From the NCBI GenBank assembly GCA_963772065.1, contig CAVYVZ010000004.1:186001-250000 (forward strand): a stretch of DNA of 64,000 nucleotides, written 5' to 3'. The position numbers and the translations under genes were made by a program. Positions 25,086 through 33,862 of the stretch are shown piece after piece. Every line of letters starts with the position of its first letter. Positions within the stretch are counted from its first letter, which is position 1. Origin of the DNA: CAVYVZ01 sp963772065 (lineage in GTDB: Bacteria > Acidobacteriota > Vicinamibacteria > Vicinamibacterales > UBA2999). Under the pieces are notes generated by a model, which saw only the letters and a list, made by a program, of their open reading frames with translations, searched no databases and was not told the origin of the DNA.

Positions 25086-26500
25086 AGACCTACGAACGCC
25101 TCTACATCGATGGCACCTGGCAGGATCCTACTGGGGCCGACACGATCACAGTTCATTCGGCATCCACCGAGGAGGTGATCGGCCGCGTCGCGAAAGGAAC
25201 AGGGGCCGACGTCGATAGGGCGGTTGCCGCGGCACGTCGCGCCTTCGATTCGGGCTGGGGACAGACCACCGTCTCCGAACGCGCCGAGTGGGTGAACAAG
25301 CTGGCCGGGGCGCTGGAAGCGCGTATTCCCGACATCGCGACGACGATCAGCCAGGAAGTGGGAATGCCGATCCGCATGTCGACGCCAGTGCAGGCGCAGC
25401 TGCCGGTGAACATCACGCGCGGTTACGCCGGCATCATCACCGCGGTCGAGCTCGAGGAGCAGGTCGGCAATTCGATCGTCATCCGCGAACCGGTCGGCGT
25501 CGTCGGCATGATTACGCCGTGGAATTATCCGCTCCACCAGATCATGGCGAAGGTTGCGCCGGCCCTTGCCGCGGGCTGCACGATGGTCCTGAAGCCGGCG
25601 GAGCTCGCGCCGCTCAACGCCTGCCACCTCGCCGACGCGTGCATCGAGATCGGCTTGCCCCCGGGCGTGCTCAACATCGTGAACGGCGCCGGCGCGGTGG
25701 TGGGCGAAGCGATCGTCGCGCATCCAGACGTCGACATGATCAGCTTCACGGGCTCGGTGCGCGCCGGCCAGCGCGTGTCGGCCGTCGCAGCCCAGACGAT
25801 CAAGAAGGTCACGTTGGAGCTGGGTGGCAAGTCAGCCTTCGTCGTCCTGGACGATGCTCCGCTCGAGAAAGCGATCCCCGCGGGTGTGAACAACGCGATG
25901 CTGAATTCGGGGCAGACGTGCTCCGCCTGGACCCGCATGGTGGTTCCGCGCTCGCGCCTGCCCGAGATCCTGGAGCTGGCCTCGGCCACCGCGGCAAAGC
26001 TCACGCTCGGCGATCCGCTCGATCCCAAAGCGAAGCTCGGGCCGCTCATCTCCGCGAACCAGCGCGAGATCGTGGAAGGCTATATCCAGGCGGGCCGGAA
26101 AGAGGGCGCGCGGGTGATCGCCGGCGGCAACCGACCGCACGATTTCGCGCGCGGCCACTACATCGAACCGACCATCTTCTCCGATGTACGATCGAAGATG
26201 ACGATCGCTCAGGAGGAGATCTTCGGCCCGGTGCTTTCGATCCTTCCATACGACTCCGAAGACGAGGCAATCGCGATCGCGAACGACTCGATCTACGGCC
26301 TCGCCGGCGGGGTCTGGTCGGGCGACAAGGACCGCGCGATGCGTGTCGCCCGCCGCATGCGGACGGGCCAGGTGGACGTCAACGGCGGCCGCTTCAACCC
26401 GCTCGCGCCGTTCGGCGGCTACAAGCGATCGGGCATCGGGCGCGAGTTCGGGAGATACGGGCTCGAAGAGTACTTCCAGATCAAGTCGCTCCAATGCTGA
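25082..26500 (+). CDS. NAD-dependent aldehyde dehydrogenase
   Basis: The protein has 472 residues with the full ALDH set. MITPWNYPLHQI is the cofactor strand, and ISFTGSVRAGQRV the nucleotide loop. VTLELGGKSAFVVLDDAP holds the general base Glu, LNSGQTCSAWTR the catalytic Cys, and QEEIFGPVLSIL and APFGGYKRSGIGRE close the domain. It oxidises an aldehyde to the acid in the cytoplasm; substrate is unknown. It shares an operon with an SDR upstream (4-base overlap) and a membrane permease downstream (7-base overlap), so a short catabolic route for an alcohol or hydroxyacyl compound is plausible. Confidence 0.92.
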   Translation: MKTYERLYIDGTWQDPTGADTITVHSASTEEVIGRVAKGTGADVDRAVAAARRAFDSGWGQTTVSERAEWVNKLAGALEARIPDIATTISQEVGMPIRMSTPVQAQLPVNITRGYAGIITAVELEEQVGNSIVIREPVGVVGMITPWNYPLHQIMAKVAPALAAGCTMVLKPAELAPLNACHLADACIEIGLPPGVLNIVNGAGAVVGEAIVAHPDVDMISFTGSVRAGQRVSAVAAQTIKKVTLELGGKSAFVVLDDAPLEKAIPAGVNNAMLNSGQTCSAWTRMVVPRSRLPEILELASATAAKLTLGDPLDPKAKLGPLISANQREIVEGYIQAGRKEGARVIAGGNRPHDFARGHYIEPTIFSDVRSKMTIAQEEIFGPVLSILPYDSEDEAIAIANDSIYGLAGGVWSGDKDRAMRVARRMRTGQVDVNGGRFNPLAPFGGYKRSGIGREFGRYGLEEYFQIKSLQC

Positions 26501-27132
26501 CGGTTTTCTCCGGCGCCCTCGCCGGCGTCGTTCACGTTCTGTCGGGGCCCGATCATCTGGCGGCGGTGGCTCCGCTCGCGGTTGCGGGCGGGCGGCGCGG
26601 CTGGGTCGCGGGGTGCACCTGGGGTGTCGGCCACACGTCCGGCGTCATCACCGTCGCGGCGCTGGCGGTGCTGCTCCGCGACATGCTGCCACCGGTCGAT
26701 CTGATTTCGGCATGGAGCGAACGGCTCGTTGGCGGCGCATTGATTGTCGTCGGCTTCTGGGCGCTTCGCGCGGGATTGCGGATCCGGACCGCACCCCATG
26801 CGCACGGGCCGTTGACGCATGAGCATGTCCACGTGCAGGCGGGATCAGCGCTCACCAGGCGGTTTGGCCATGGCCACGCGTCGTTCCTGATGGGCGTGCT
26901 GCACGGCGTCGCGGGCAGCTCGCACTTCCTGGGGGTGATTCCGGCACTGGCGCTGCCCACGCGGATGGGCGCGCTGGCCTACATCGCGGCGTTCGGAGCG
27001 GGGTCGGTTCTCGCCATGGCCGGCTTCGCCGCTGCGCTCGGCGCCGCGCCCGGACCTCGCGCGCACCGCGCATTCATGCTCTCGGCCGCGGCGCTCGCGT
27101 TCGCCGTCGGCACGACGTGGCTCGTCGTCTAA
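26494..27132 (+). CDS. NicO/UreH-like nickel-cobalt permease family membrane protein
   Basis: The protein has 212 residues and about six hydrophobic helices. Helix 1 contains VVHVLSGPDHLAAVAPL, a His-Asp-His pattern like the metal signature of nickel/cobalt permeases. GCTWGVGHTSGVITVA follows. A cytoplasmic His-rich loop (APHAHGPLTHEHVHVQ) and GVLHGVAGSSHFLGVIPALA in the second half complete the typical two-repeat layout. Members export or import Ni2+/Co2+, or deliver nickel to urease; the direction is not visible. The start overlaps the ALDH stop by 7 bases. It is convergent with panE, overlapping it by 4 bases at the stops. Why a metal permease is coupled to an ALDH is unclear. Confidence 0.78.
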   Translation: MLTVFSGALAGVVHVLSGPDHLAAVAPLAVAGGRRGWVAGCTWGVGHTSGVITVAALAVLLRDMLPPVDLISAWSERLVGGALIVVGFWALRAGLRIRTAPHAHGPLTHEHVHVQAGSALTRRFGHGHASFLMGVLHGVAGSSHFLGVIPALALPTRMGALAYIAAFGAGSVLAMAGFAAALGAAPGPRAHRAFMLSAAALAFAVGTTWLVV

Positions 27133-28097
27133 TTCGGCGCGAAGCTCCCAGCCTCCATCGGCGGCAAATCTCTGCTCACCTCCGCCGGCATCGCAATCGC
27201 CGTGAGCAGCGCATAGAGCGCCGACGTCATCGGCGTCGGCACGCCACGCTCCCTGCCATGGCGCACGATGACGCCGACGATCGCTTCCGTCTCGAGCTGC
27301 CGGCGGCGCTCGCGGTCCACGAGCATCGATGTCCGGATCGGTGCCGCCTTCTCCGTGGCCGCCACGAGCTGATCGATGTCGGCTTCTCCGAGCGCGACGC
27401 CGCGGGCGTTCGCGACGGCAACCACCTCGCGCATGACGCCGATGAGCAGATCGCGCGTGGCCGGGGTGGTCAGGAGCTCCTGCGACGAGCGCAGCGTCAG
27501 CGCTGAAACCGCATTGAAGCTGGCGTTCCACGCCAGCTTGTGCCAGCGCTGGCGGTCGATATCCGGCGTGATCCGTACGGGCAGGCCGGTCGATGCGAGC
27601 ACCGCGCGCACGCGCTCGAGACGATCTGCTCCGGCGCTGCCGCGATCCCCGATGACCAGCGTGCCGGCGGCGACGTGTCGGACGAGGCCGGGCTCCTCGA
27701 GCGTGGCGCCCACGTATACGACCGCCCCGATGACGCGGTTCGCGCCAAAGCGAGCGGCGAGCCATTCGTCCGACTCCACGCCGTTCTGCAGGGCGACCAG
27801 CACTGTGTCGTCACCGACGAGCGGGGCGACCTCGTCCAGAACGCCGGCGGTCTGGTACGCCTTGACCGCAATCAGCACGAGGTCGGCATGTCCGATCTCC
27901 GCGGCGCGGTCCGTGGCGCGAAGTGGAGGGACGTCAATCTCGCCGAGGGCGAGCGACGAGATGCGGAGGCCGCGGGTGCGCAGCGCCTCCAGCTGTTTGC
28001 CGCGCGCCACCATGTGGACGTCCTGCCCGGCGCGCGCGAGCAGCCCGCCGTAGAAGGCGCCTACCCCGCCCGCGCCGACCACGACGATCTTCATCAT
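27129..28097 (-). CDS. panE: 2-dehydropantoate 2-reductase family protein (ApbA/PanE)
   Basis: The protein has 322 residues. MKIVVVGAGGVGAFYGGLLA is the NADP loop of the ketopantoate reductase family; LVLIAVKAYQTAGVL contains the conserved Lys, and VALQNGVESDEWL the Asn. The helical C-terminal domain has KLAWNASFNAVSALTL (second catalytic Lys and Asn) and ETEAIVGVIVRHGRERGVPT. It reduces 2-dehydropantoate to pantoate with NADPH for coenzyme A synthesis, although many paralogues have other 2-oxo acid substrates. It follows the small exported protein with a 4-base overlap. Confidence 0.88.
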   Translation of the reverse strand: MMKIVVVGAGGVGAFYGGLLARAGQDVHMVARGKQLEALRTRGLRISSLALGEIDVPPLRATDRAAEIGHADLVLIAVKAYQTAGVLDEVAPLVGDDTVLVALQNGVESDEWLAARFGANRVIGAVVYVGATLEEPGLVRHVAAGTLVIGDRGSAGADRLERVRAVLASTGLPVRITPDIDRQRWHKLAWNASFNAVSALTLRSSQELLTTPATRDLLIGVMREVVAVANARGVALGEADIDQLVAATEKAAPIRTSMLVDRERRRQLETEAIVGVIVRHGRERGVPTPMTSALYALLTAIAMPAEVSRDLPPMEAGSFAPN

Positions 28098-28753
28098 CGC
28101 CGCCGCGTTCGCGGCACCGGCCCCGGCCGGTACTCGAGCATCACGTTGCTGACGAGCGCGATCGGCCGTCCCGGGGCGGTGAAATTGTCGGTGCCGTCGA
28201 CGCGGAGAACGCTCAGCTTCTCGCCGAGGATGCTCACGCTTTCCTCGGCGGCGGGAATGACGATCCGAATCGGCTCCGTGCCGGTCGGGGCAACGGCCTT
28301 CACGCCACCCGGACCGGCGCCGCCGCCGATGCGCTCCACGAGATCGTTTTCCGTACGGAACTCGTTCTGAATGACCGCGCGGGAAATCAGGGTGTTGTCC
28401 TCCGTCAGCACGCCGATCGTCGCCGTGTACCGCCGGAAGCCCCGGAACGTCTGCGCCAGCTCCTCTGAGTACGTATGACGGTTGTGCAGATCGAACGAAA
28501 GGATGACATCGCCACGATGCGGTGGCAGCTTGATGACAATCCCTTCCGCTGGCGTGCGGCCGGTCAGGACGTCACAGTAGGACCGCTGCGTGGTCAGTCC
28601 ATTTCCGAGCGCCGACGGGCACTCGAGCTGGGCCGGCTCGGTCTTCATCGGAACCGGTCTCGCTGCGGGCTTGGCCGCCGGTTGGCGACGTGTCTGGGCG
28701 CGAGCGGGCGCCAGGGAGACCACGAGGGCAATCACGACGACGAACGACCGCAT
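28094..28753 (-). CDS. Exported hypothetical protein
   Basis: The ATG at 28753 gives MRSFVVVIALVVSLAPARAQ, a clear signal peptide, then a Pro/Ala/Lys stretch and a beta-rich chain. This includes LECPSALGNGLTTQRSYCDV (two Cys, possible disulfide), VIKLPPHRGDVILSFDLHN and IRIVIPAAEESVSILGEKL. About 219 residues. The fold looks like an immunoglobulin-like or jelly-roll beta sandwich but I do not recognise the family. It overlaps panE by 4 bases on the same strand and its start faces the TonB receptor gene across a 145-base gap. Confidence 0.72.
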   Translation of the reverse strand: MRSFVVVIALVVSLAPARAQTRRQPAAKPAARPVPMKTEPAQLECPSALGNGLTTQRSYCDVLTGRTPAEGIVIKLPPHRGDVILSFDLHNRHTYSEELAQTFRGFRRYTATIGVLTEDNTLISRAVIQNEFRTENDLVERIGGGAGPGGVKAVAPTGTEPIRIVIPAAEESVSILGEKLSVLRVDGTDNFTAPGRPIALVSNVMLEYRPGPVPRTRRR

Positions 28754-28898
28754 CAGCCGAGTATAGCGTCCCTGTGCAGCCACCCTCGACGTACGGCGCG
28801 CGACTTGCCACGTGAACGCGGCCGATCGAGAGAATCAATGACTTAGCTGGAGCCATCTCCAAATCTACGTAAGCGGTACCCGATTTTCCGGAGGACGT

Positions 28899-31789
28899 AT
28901 GCGCATCATCCGCTCGAGCCTGGCATCGGCATTCGTGGCGTGTGCCCTGTTCGTGGATCCGCCACTCGCCGCCGCTCAGGTGCAAACCGGCAGCATTCTG
29001 ATTCGGACGGCGGACGAGCAGGGAGGAGCGATGCCGGGGGTCGCCATCACGATCAGCAGCCCCGCCCTTGTCGCCGGCACCGCCACCGGACTCACCGACG
29101 AAGGCGGCGCCTATCGCTTCCCGTCGCTTCCGCCGGGCGTCTACTCCATCAAGCTCGACCTTCAGGGCTTTCAGACTGTGGTCCGGGAGAACGTCGCCGT
29201 CCTCGTTGGTCAGACCACACCGCTGGATCTCACCATGAAGGTTGCGACCGTGGCCGAAACGGTCACGGTGAGCGGCGCATCGCCGGTGATCGACACGACG
29301 AGCGCGAACGTGGCGGTCAACCTGAGCGAACAGCTGCTCCAGTCCACACCGGGCGGCCGCGACATCTGGGCGCTCGTTGAATACAAGGTTCCGAGCCTTC
29401 TCATCACCCGGCCCGATGTCGGCGGCACGTCGGGCGGCCTGCAGGGCGTCTACAGCGCGCGGGGGACGCCGAGCAATCAAAACTCCCAGTACCTGAATGG
29501 CATCAACGTCGGCGACCCGTCCGCAATCGGCGCGGCGGGCTTCTACTACGACTTCGATGCGTTCGAAGAAATTCAGGTCTCGACCGGCGCCCACGACATC
29601 ACCGTCCCGACCAGCGGCGTCTTCCTCAACATGCTCACCAAGAGCGGTGGCGACAGCTGGCGCGGCCGAACCACGTTCGCCTGGCTCGGCGATGCGACTC
29701 AGACGCAGAACATCGACACCCACCTGCTCCGCCATGGCTTCCGTCCTCAGACGAACGCCGTCGATTTCGTTTCGGACATCAACGTGAGCGGGGGTGGACC
29801 GGTGGTCGCGCGCAAGCTGCGCCTGTTTGGATCGTTCCGCGACTGGCGTGTGCACGTGAACGTCCCCGCCGCCCTCTCGACGCTCGTGCTCGACAAGACC
29901 GACATCACGTCGGGGCTTCTCAACGCGACCTATCAGATCAACGACAACAATCGCCTCACGGGCCTCTACTCGAAGCAGGTACTACAAGAAGCCGCACCGC
30001 TTTCTCGCCGCCAGTAACACCCTGGTCGAGGAGTCCACGAGCAATGAGGACGACGTATTCGATCTGTTCCAGGTGCTCTGGAACTCGGTGCTCAGCCGCA
30101 ACCTGTTCGTCGATGCCCGCTTGGGCCTGAACAAGATCCTCTTCCCCACGTATCAGAACGGCACGCAGCAGACGCTGCTCGACAACGCCACTAGCATCCG
30201 CACGCGCAACTTCACCGCCGACACCGAACGCTTCCGCGACCGGTACCAGGCGAACACCACGTTCCAGGTACTACCTGGACGAGGCGCTTGGCGGACGCCA
30301 CGAGTTCAAGGTCGGCTTCGACTACGCTCACGCGCCGGTGCTCAACAAGGTCCGCCGTGTCGATGACCTCGAGCTCACCTACAACAGCGCGCTCAACGTG
30401 AGTCAGAACGTCACGCTGTTCGCGACGCCGTTCTTCACGAGAACAGCGGCCGACGTCATGTCGATCTACCTGCAGGACAGCTACGCCATCAACCGGCTCA
30501 CACTCACCGGCGGGGTGCGGTGGGAGCGAGTTGAGTTTTACCTCCCGGAGCAGGAGAGCCCGCCTTCGCAGTGGTTTCCGAACCTGCCACGTGTGTTCCC
30601 GGAGGTCCGCGACATCGTCAACTGGAACACCGTGGGACCGCGGCTGAGCGCGGCGTACGACCTGTTCGGAAACGGGAGAACGGCGCTGAAAGCGTCGGCG
30701 GGGCGGTACTACTACATCATCAGCGCCGACGGCGCTCCGCTCAACCAGGTGAATCCAAACGCGAACTATCAGGAGTTGTACGGCTGGAACGACGTGAACG
30801 TAGACCGCGTCTTCCAGCCTGGCGAGCAAACCGGCGTGCCCGTCGTCACCTCCGGAACGACCACCTCGGTCGATCCCGATTTCAGCCGTCCATGGACCGA
30901 CGAGTACACGGCTGGTGTGGACCACGAGCTCGTGCCATCGGTTCGGCTCAGCGCGGTGTTCACGTATCGCCGCGAGGACAATCCGCTGGCGACGATGAAC
31001 CCGACCAATCCATTTTCTTCGACGTTGAGCACACGGGTGGACACGGGGCGCGACGGCGTGGCGGGCACGGCCGACGACGGAACCTTCCAGTTCTACGATC
31101 GTCTCTCGCCCACGAATCGAACCGTGGTCACGAACGATCCCACCGCACTGCAGACTTACAAGGGGATCGAGCTCACCGCGACGAAGCGCATGTCGGCGCG
31201 CTGGCAGATGCTCGCCGGCTATACCTTCTCGAGAATGAGGGTCAGCGGCTTGAGCGTGAACATCAATCCGAACAGCCTGCTCAACGTCAACGGGGTACTC
31301 ACCGGCCAGGCTGGCGTGAACAACTCACCGACCTTCGCAATCAACGGCCAGCTCACCGACCGGCCCCACCAGTTCAAGCTGACGGGCACGTACATCCTGC
31401 CCTTCCATGACATCGGCGTGGCGGCGAATGTGAACTCGCAAAGCGGCATCGCAGTGACCCGCCAGGTCACGACCGCGCTCACCGTCGGGGGAACAACGAT
31501 GGTGAACGTGGAGTCTCCCGGTTCGGCGCGGCTGCCGGCACGAACGGTCATGGATCTGCGCGTCAGCAAGGTGGCTCGATTCGGAACGCGAGAGCTCGAA
31601 GGGTCAGTCGACTTCAACAATCTGTTCAATGCGAACACGGTGTGGGACGTGCGGACGCTGAGCGGAACGATAGGACTCCGCCAGGATGGCAACGCGAGCG
31701 GAATGCTGAACGTGGTGCCTCAGTTCCTCTCGCCGGCGCAGGTGTACGGGCCGAGGAACATCCGCTTCAACCTCGCGTTCCGCTTCTAA
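28899..31789 (+). CDS. TonB-dependent receptor, Oar-like, with carboxypeptidase-regulatory-like domain (two frame changes)
   Basis: Corrected length is about 962 residues. CGGAGG precedes the ATG. The signal peptide (residues 1-26) is followed by a CarboxypepD_reg-like domain (GSILIRTADEQGGAMPGVAI, GGAYRFPSLPPGVYSIKLDL). A plug region comes next (SVYSARG-like LQGVYSARGTPSNQNSQY, YDFDAFEEIQVSTGAHD), then a 22-strand barrel ending with the C-terminal aromatic (FNLAFRF). Frame changes occur at 29978 and 30267, each at CAGGTACTAC where CAGTACTAC would keep the frame. Such receptors import glycans, peptides or metal chelates using TonB energy, or act as adhesins; the ligand is unknown. It ends in a 4-base convergent overlap with folE. 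Confidence 0.9.
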
Positions 31790-32385
31790 TCGACCAGGCA
31801 GGTCAGCGCGGCGCCGGCGGGCAGGGCCGTCGGCGTCGCGCCGCGCAGCTTCACGAGCTCGAGGAACTCCATCCTCGTTCGTGCGCTGTCGCGGAACGCG
31901 CCGAGCATCGCGCTCGTCACGGCGAACGAGTTCTGCTTCTCGACGCCGCGCATCGACATGCAGAGATGCGTTCCTTCGACGACGACGGCCACGCCGAGCG
32001 GATCGATTTTCTCGCGGATCGTTTCGGCAATCTGGTTCGTCATGCGCTCCTGGATCTGCAGGCGGCGCGCGAAGACCTCGACCACGCGCGGGATCTTGCT
32101 CAGGCCAATCACCTGCGTGCGGGGAATGTAGGCCACGTGGCACTTGCCGAAGAACGGCAGCAGGTGATGCTCGCACAGGCTGTAGAAGTCGATGTCCTTC
32201 ACGATCACCATCTCGCTATAATCGACGGTGAAGAGCGCCTCGTTGAGCACGGCGTCGACGTCGGCCTGGTAGCCGCTCGTGAGGAATTTCAGCGCCTTTT
32301 CCACGCGGAGCGGCGTGCGGAGGAGCCCCTCGCGGTCCGGATCTTCACCCAGCTCCGCAAGCAACTGACGAATGAGCGCCTGCAT
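31786..32385 (-). CDS. folE: GTP cyclohydrolase I
   Basis: The protein has 199 residues from the ATG at 32385. DPDREGLLRTPLRVEKALKF is the N-terminal signature. Zinc ligands are in SLCEHHLLPFFGKCHVAYIP (CEHH) and the later Cys in THLCMSMRGVEK. VVEVFARRLQIQERMTNQIA and SAMLGAFRDSARTRMEFLEL are the remaining signatures. It converts GTP to 7,8-dihydroneopterin triphosphate, the first step of tetrahydrofolate (or queuosine and pterin) synthesis, as a cytoplasmic decamer. Its start overlaps the 5' end of the divergent TPR gene, so the two share a very compact control region. Confidence 0.95.
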   Translation of the reverse strand: MQALIRQLLAELGEDPDREGLLRTPLRVEKALKFLTSGYQADVDAVLNEALFTVDYSEMVIVKDIDFYSLCEHHLLPFFGKCHVAYIPRTQVIGLSKIPRVVEVFARRLQIQERMTNQIAETIREKIDPLGVAVVVEGTHLCMSMRGVEKQNSFAVTSAMLGAFRDSARTRMEFLELVKLRGATPTALPAGAALTCLVD

Positions 32386-33099
32386 CCGCGTATTGTACAT
32401 CACGGTTTTTGCCTGTTTTTTCGCGCTTCGCGCGATCGCGTCGCAGGACGCGCGCGATCCCGACGCGCTCTATCGCGACCGCGAGAACCTTGCGAGCGCG
32501 CGCCAGGCCGCGGCGACCTGGGACGCGCGCGTGAAGGCGAACGCGACCGACTTCGACTCGTCGTGGAAGCTGGCGCGCGCGTACTACTGGCTTGGCGGCC
32601 ACGGCCCTCAGGAGGGCCGGAAGGCGGATCTCGAGCGTGGTATCGCCGCGGCGGAGTCCGCCAGCGCCCTGCGGACCGATCGCCCGGAGGGTACTTCTGG
32701 AAAGCGGCGAACATGGGCGCGCTGGCGGAGTCGTTCGGCGTCCGGCAGGGAATCAAGTACCGCGGCGCGATCAAGGAAGCGCTCGAGACGGTGTTGCGGC
32801 TCGACGCCGGGTTTCAGCAGGGCTCAGCGGATCGCGCGCTCGGTCGCTGGTACTTCAAGGTGCCGGGCCTCTTCGGAGGCAGCAAGACGAAGTCGGAGGA
32901 GCACCTGCGGAAGTCGCTCACCTACAATCCGAACAGCCATGCCTCGCGGTTCTTTCTCGCGGAAACGCTTTTCGCCATGAATCGCGATGCCGACGCGCGC
33001 CAGGAGCTGAAGAAGATCCTCGCGGCGCCGATCGATCCCGAGTGGGCCCCCGAGGATCGGGAGTTCAAGAAGAAAGCAGAAACCCTGCTCTCACGGTAG
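32372..33099 (+). CDS. Exported TPR-like protein (one frame change)
   Basis: Corrected length is about 242 residues. From ATG 32372 the signal peptide is MSACIRVLYITVFACFFALR; a TTG at 32393 is an alternative that avoids overlap with folE. The mature part has TPR-like helices: ARQAAATWDARVKANATDFD, LARAYYWLGGHGPQEGRKAD, then after the frame change at 32690-32695 YFWKAANMGALAESFGVRQG, ALETVLRLDAGFQQGSADRA, LGRWYFKVPGLFGGSKTKSE and FLAETLFAMNRDADARQELK. LGRWYFKVPGLFGGS is shared by TPR periplasmic proteins of TRAP or unknown systems. The shift is best explained by a missing C in GGCTACTTC. Function unknown. Confidence 0.75.
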
Positions 33100-33185
33100 A
33101 TCCGATCGGCATTACCGGAATTCCTGCGACGCACGAGTGACACCTTGTAATTCCTCCGCAGGATGTGACTCTCATGACTGCACCT

Positions 33186-33205
33186 GTCACGGCACACGAA
33201 GGCAC
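33186..33205 (+). repeat. Left arm of a 20-base perfect inverted repeat
   Basis: GTCACGGCACACGAAGGCAC; its exact reverse complement is at 33802-33821, 597 bases further on. The CACGAAGGCACGAA words belong to the same repeat family as 53067-53126 and 56959-56980. Confidence 0.75.
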
Positions 33206-33368
33206 GAAAACACAAAAATCACGGCCTGAGCCCATGCCCAGGCGCTTCCTGTGAGTAGAACCGGAATCGCCAATTCGAGCGCGTCACGAAGCCACCACCG
33301 CGCGTCCGCGGCAAGAGCGGACAGATCCGGACAAAAGCACTGGGGACAGGCGGGCGAGGCGGAATCGA

Positions 33369-33521
33369 GTGGGTGGGGCCACCACACTGTCCGTACCGGT
33401 TACGGGGCCGCTCGAAGGCACGACCCTGCGGGGGGACGGCTGGAGCGCCACTCTGAACTCCGGGTGGGTGGTGCAGCCAGCGGCACGACCTGGCTCATTT
33501 ACTATCGTTCGCGAGATGTAA
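33369..33521 (+). pseudogene. Possible C-terminal gene remnant
   Basis: In this frame the text reads VPVTGPLEGTTLRGDGWSAT, LNSGWVVQPAARPGSFTIVR then EM and a stop. The composition is protein-like (TLRGDGW, GWVVQP, RPGSFTIVRE), unlike the surrounding frames. It resembles C-terminal beta strands of acidobacterial membrane-peptidase-type proteins, but I cannot name the family. No upstream part survives in any frame. It sits inside the inverted-repeat segment. Confidence 0.3.
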
Positions 33522-33801
33522 TCCTCCGTTACCCATGCTGGTCGTCGCCGAGGCGCGCCCGCGCGCCGTCTGGCACAACGCTGGCGGGGATGTCATCGGC
33601 TGGACCCGCTAACCAGTTACGTCGAGTGTCAAGTCGCCAACGGTTTACCTATCCGCCGCACGTCGCGAATCGCGCCATTCGGAGGCTGCGCCACCAGAGA
33701 AAAAATCTCTCGCGTCGTGCTGACGAAGTAGCAGGGCACTCGCCTGGTAAGCGCGCCGCGCCGGGGTTTGTTAAAAGGCTCTAAGGAATCTTCGTGTCTC
33801 G

Positions 33802-33821
33802 GTGCCTTCGTGTGCCGTGAC
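33802..33821 (-). repeat. Right arm of the 20-base perfect inverted repeat
   Basis: Exact reverse complement of 33186-33205. It lies about 40 bases 3' of the stop of the minus-strand beta-helix gene, so it could also act in its 3' end. Confidence 0.75.
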
Positions 33822-33862
33822 GAGTGACGTCAAGGGCAGTCATGGGTCGCTCCACTCACGTG

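Larger units (their letters stand above)
33100..33862. other. Non-coding gap with long-range inverted repeats
   Basis: This 763-base stretch has no convincing gene. It is bounded by a perfect 20-base inverted repeat (33186-33205 and 33802-33821, GTCACGGCACACGAAGGCAC and its complement). The similarity continues outwards through ATGACTGC on both sides. Inside is a short plus-strand run resembling the tail of a protein (33369-33521), an AGAGAAAAAATCTCT-type dyad near 33700 and nothing else I can name. Open frames through the segment are Arg/Ser-rich. Confidence 0.55.

Noticed and set aside
25288..27132. 614-codon plus-strand frame covering ALDH and permease
   Set aside because: Only the last 212 codons (from 26494) are protein-like; the rest is an out-of-frame shadow of the ALDH.
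29978..30272. Programmed frameshifting in the TonB receptor
   Set aside because: No slippery heptamer or downstream structure is evident, and similar single-base changes hit more than a dozen unrelated genes, so sequence error is simpler.
33251..33784. 177-codon plus-strand frame in the inverted-repeat segment
   Set aside because: Composition is random-like (Ser/Arg/His), with no motif and no ribosome-binding site; the only protein-like text there is in another frame at 33369-33521.
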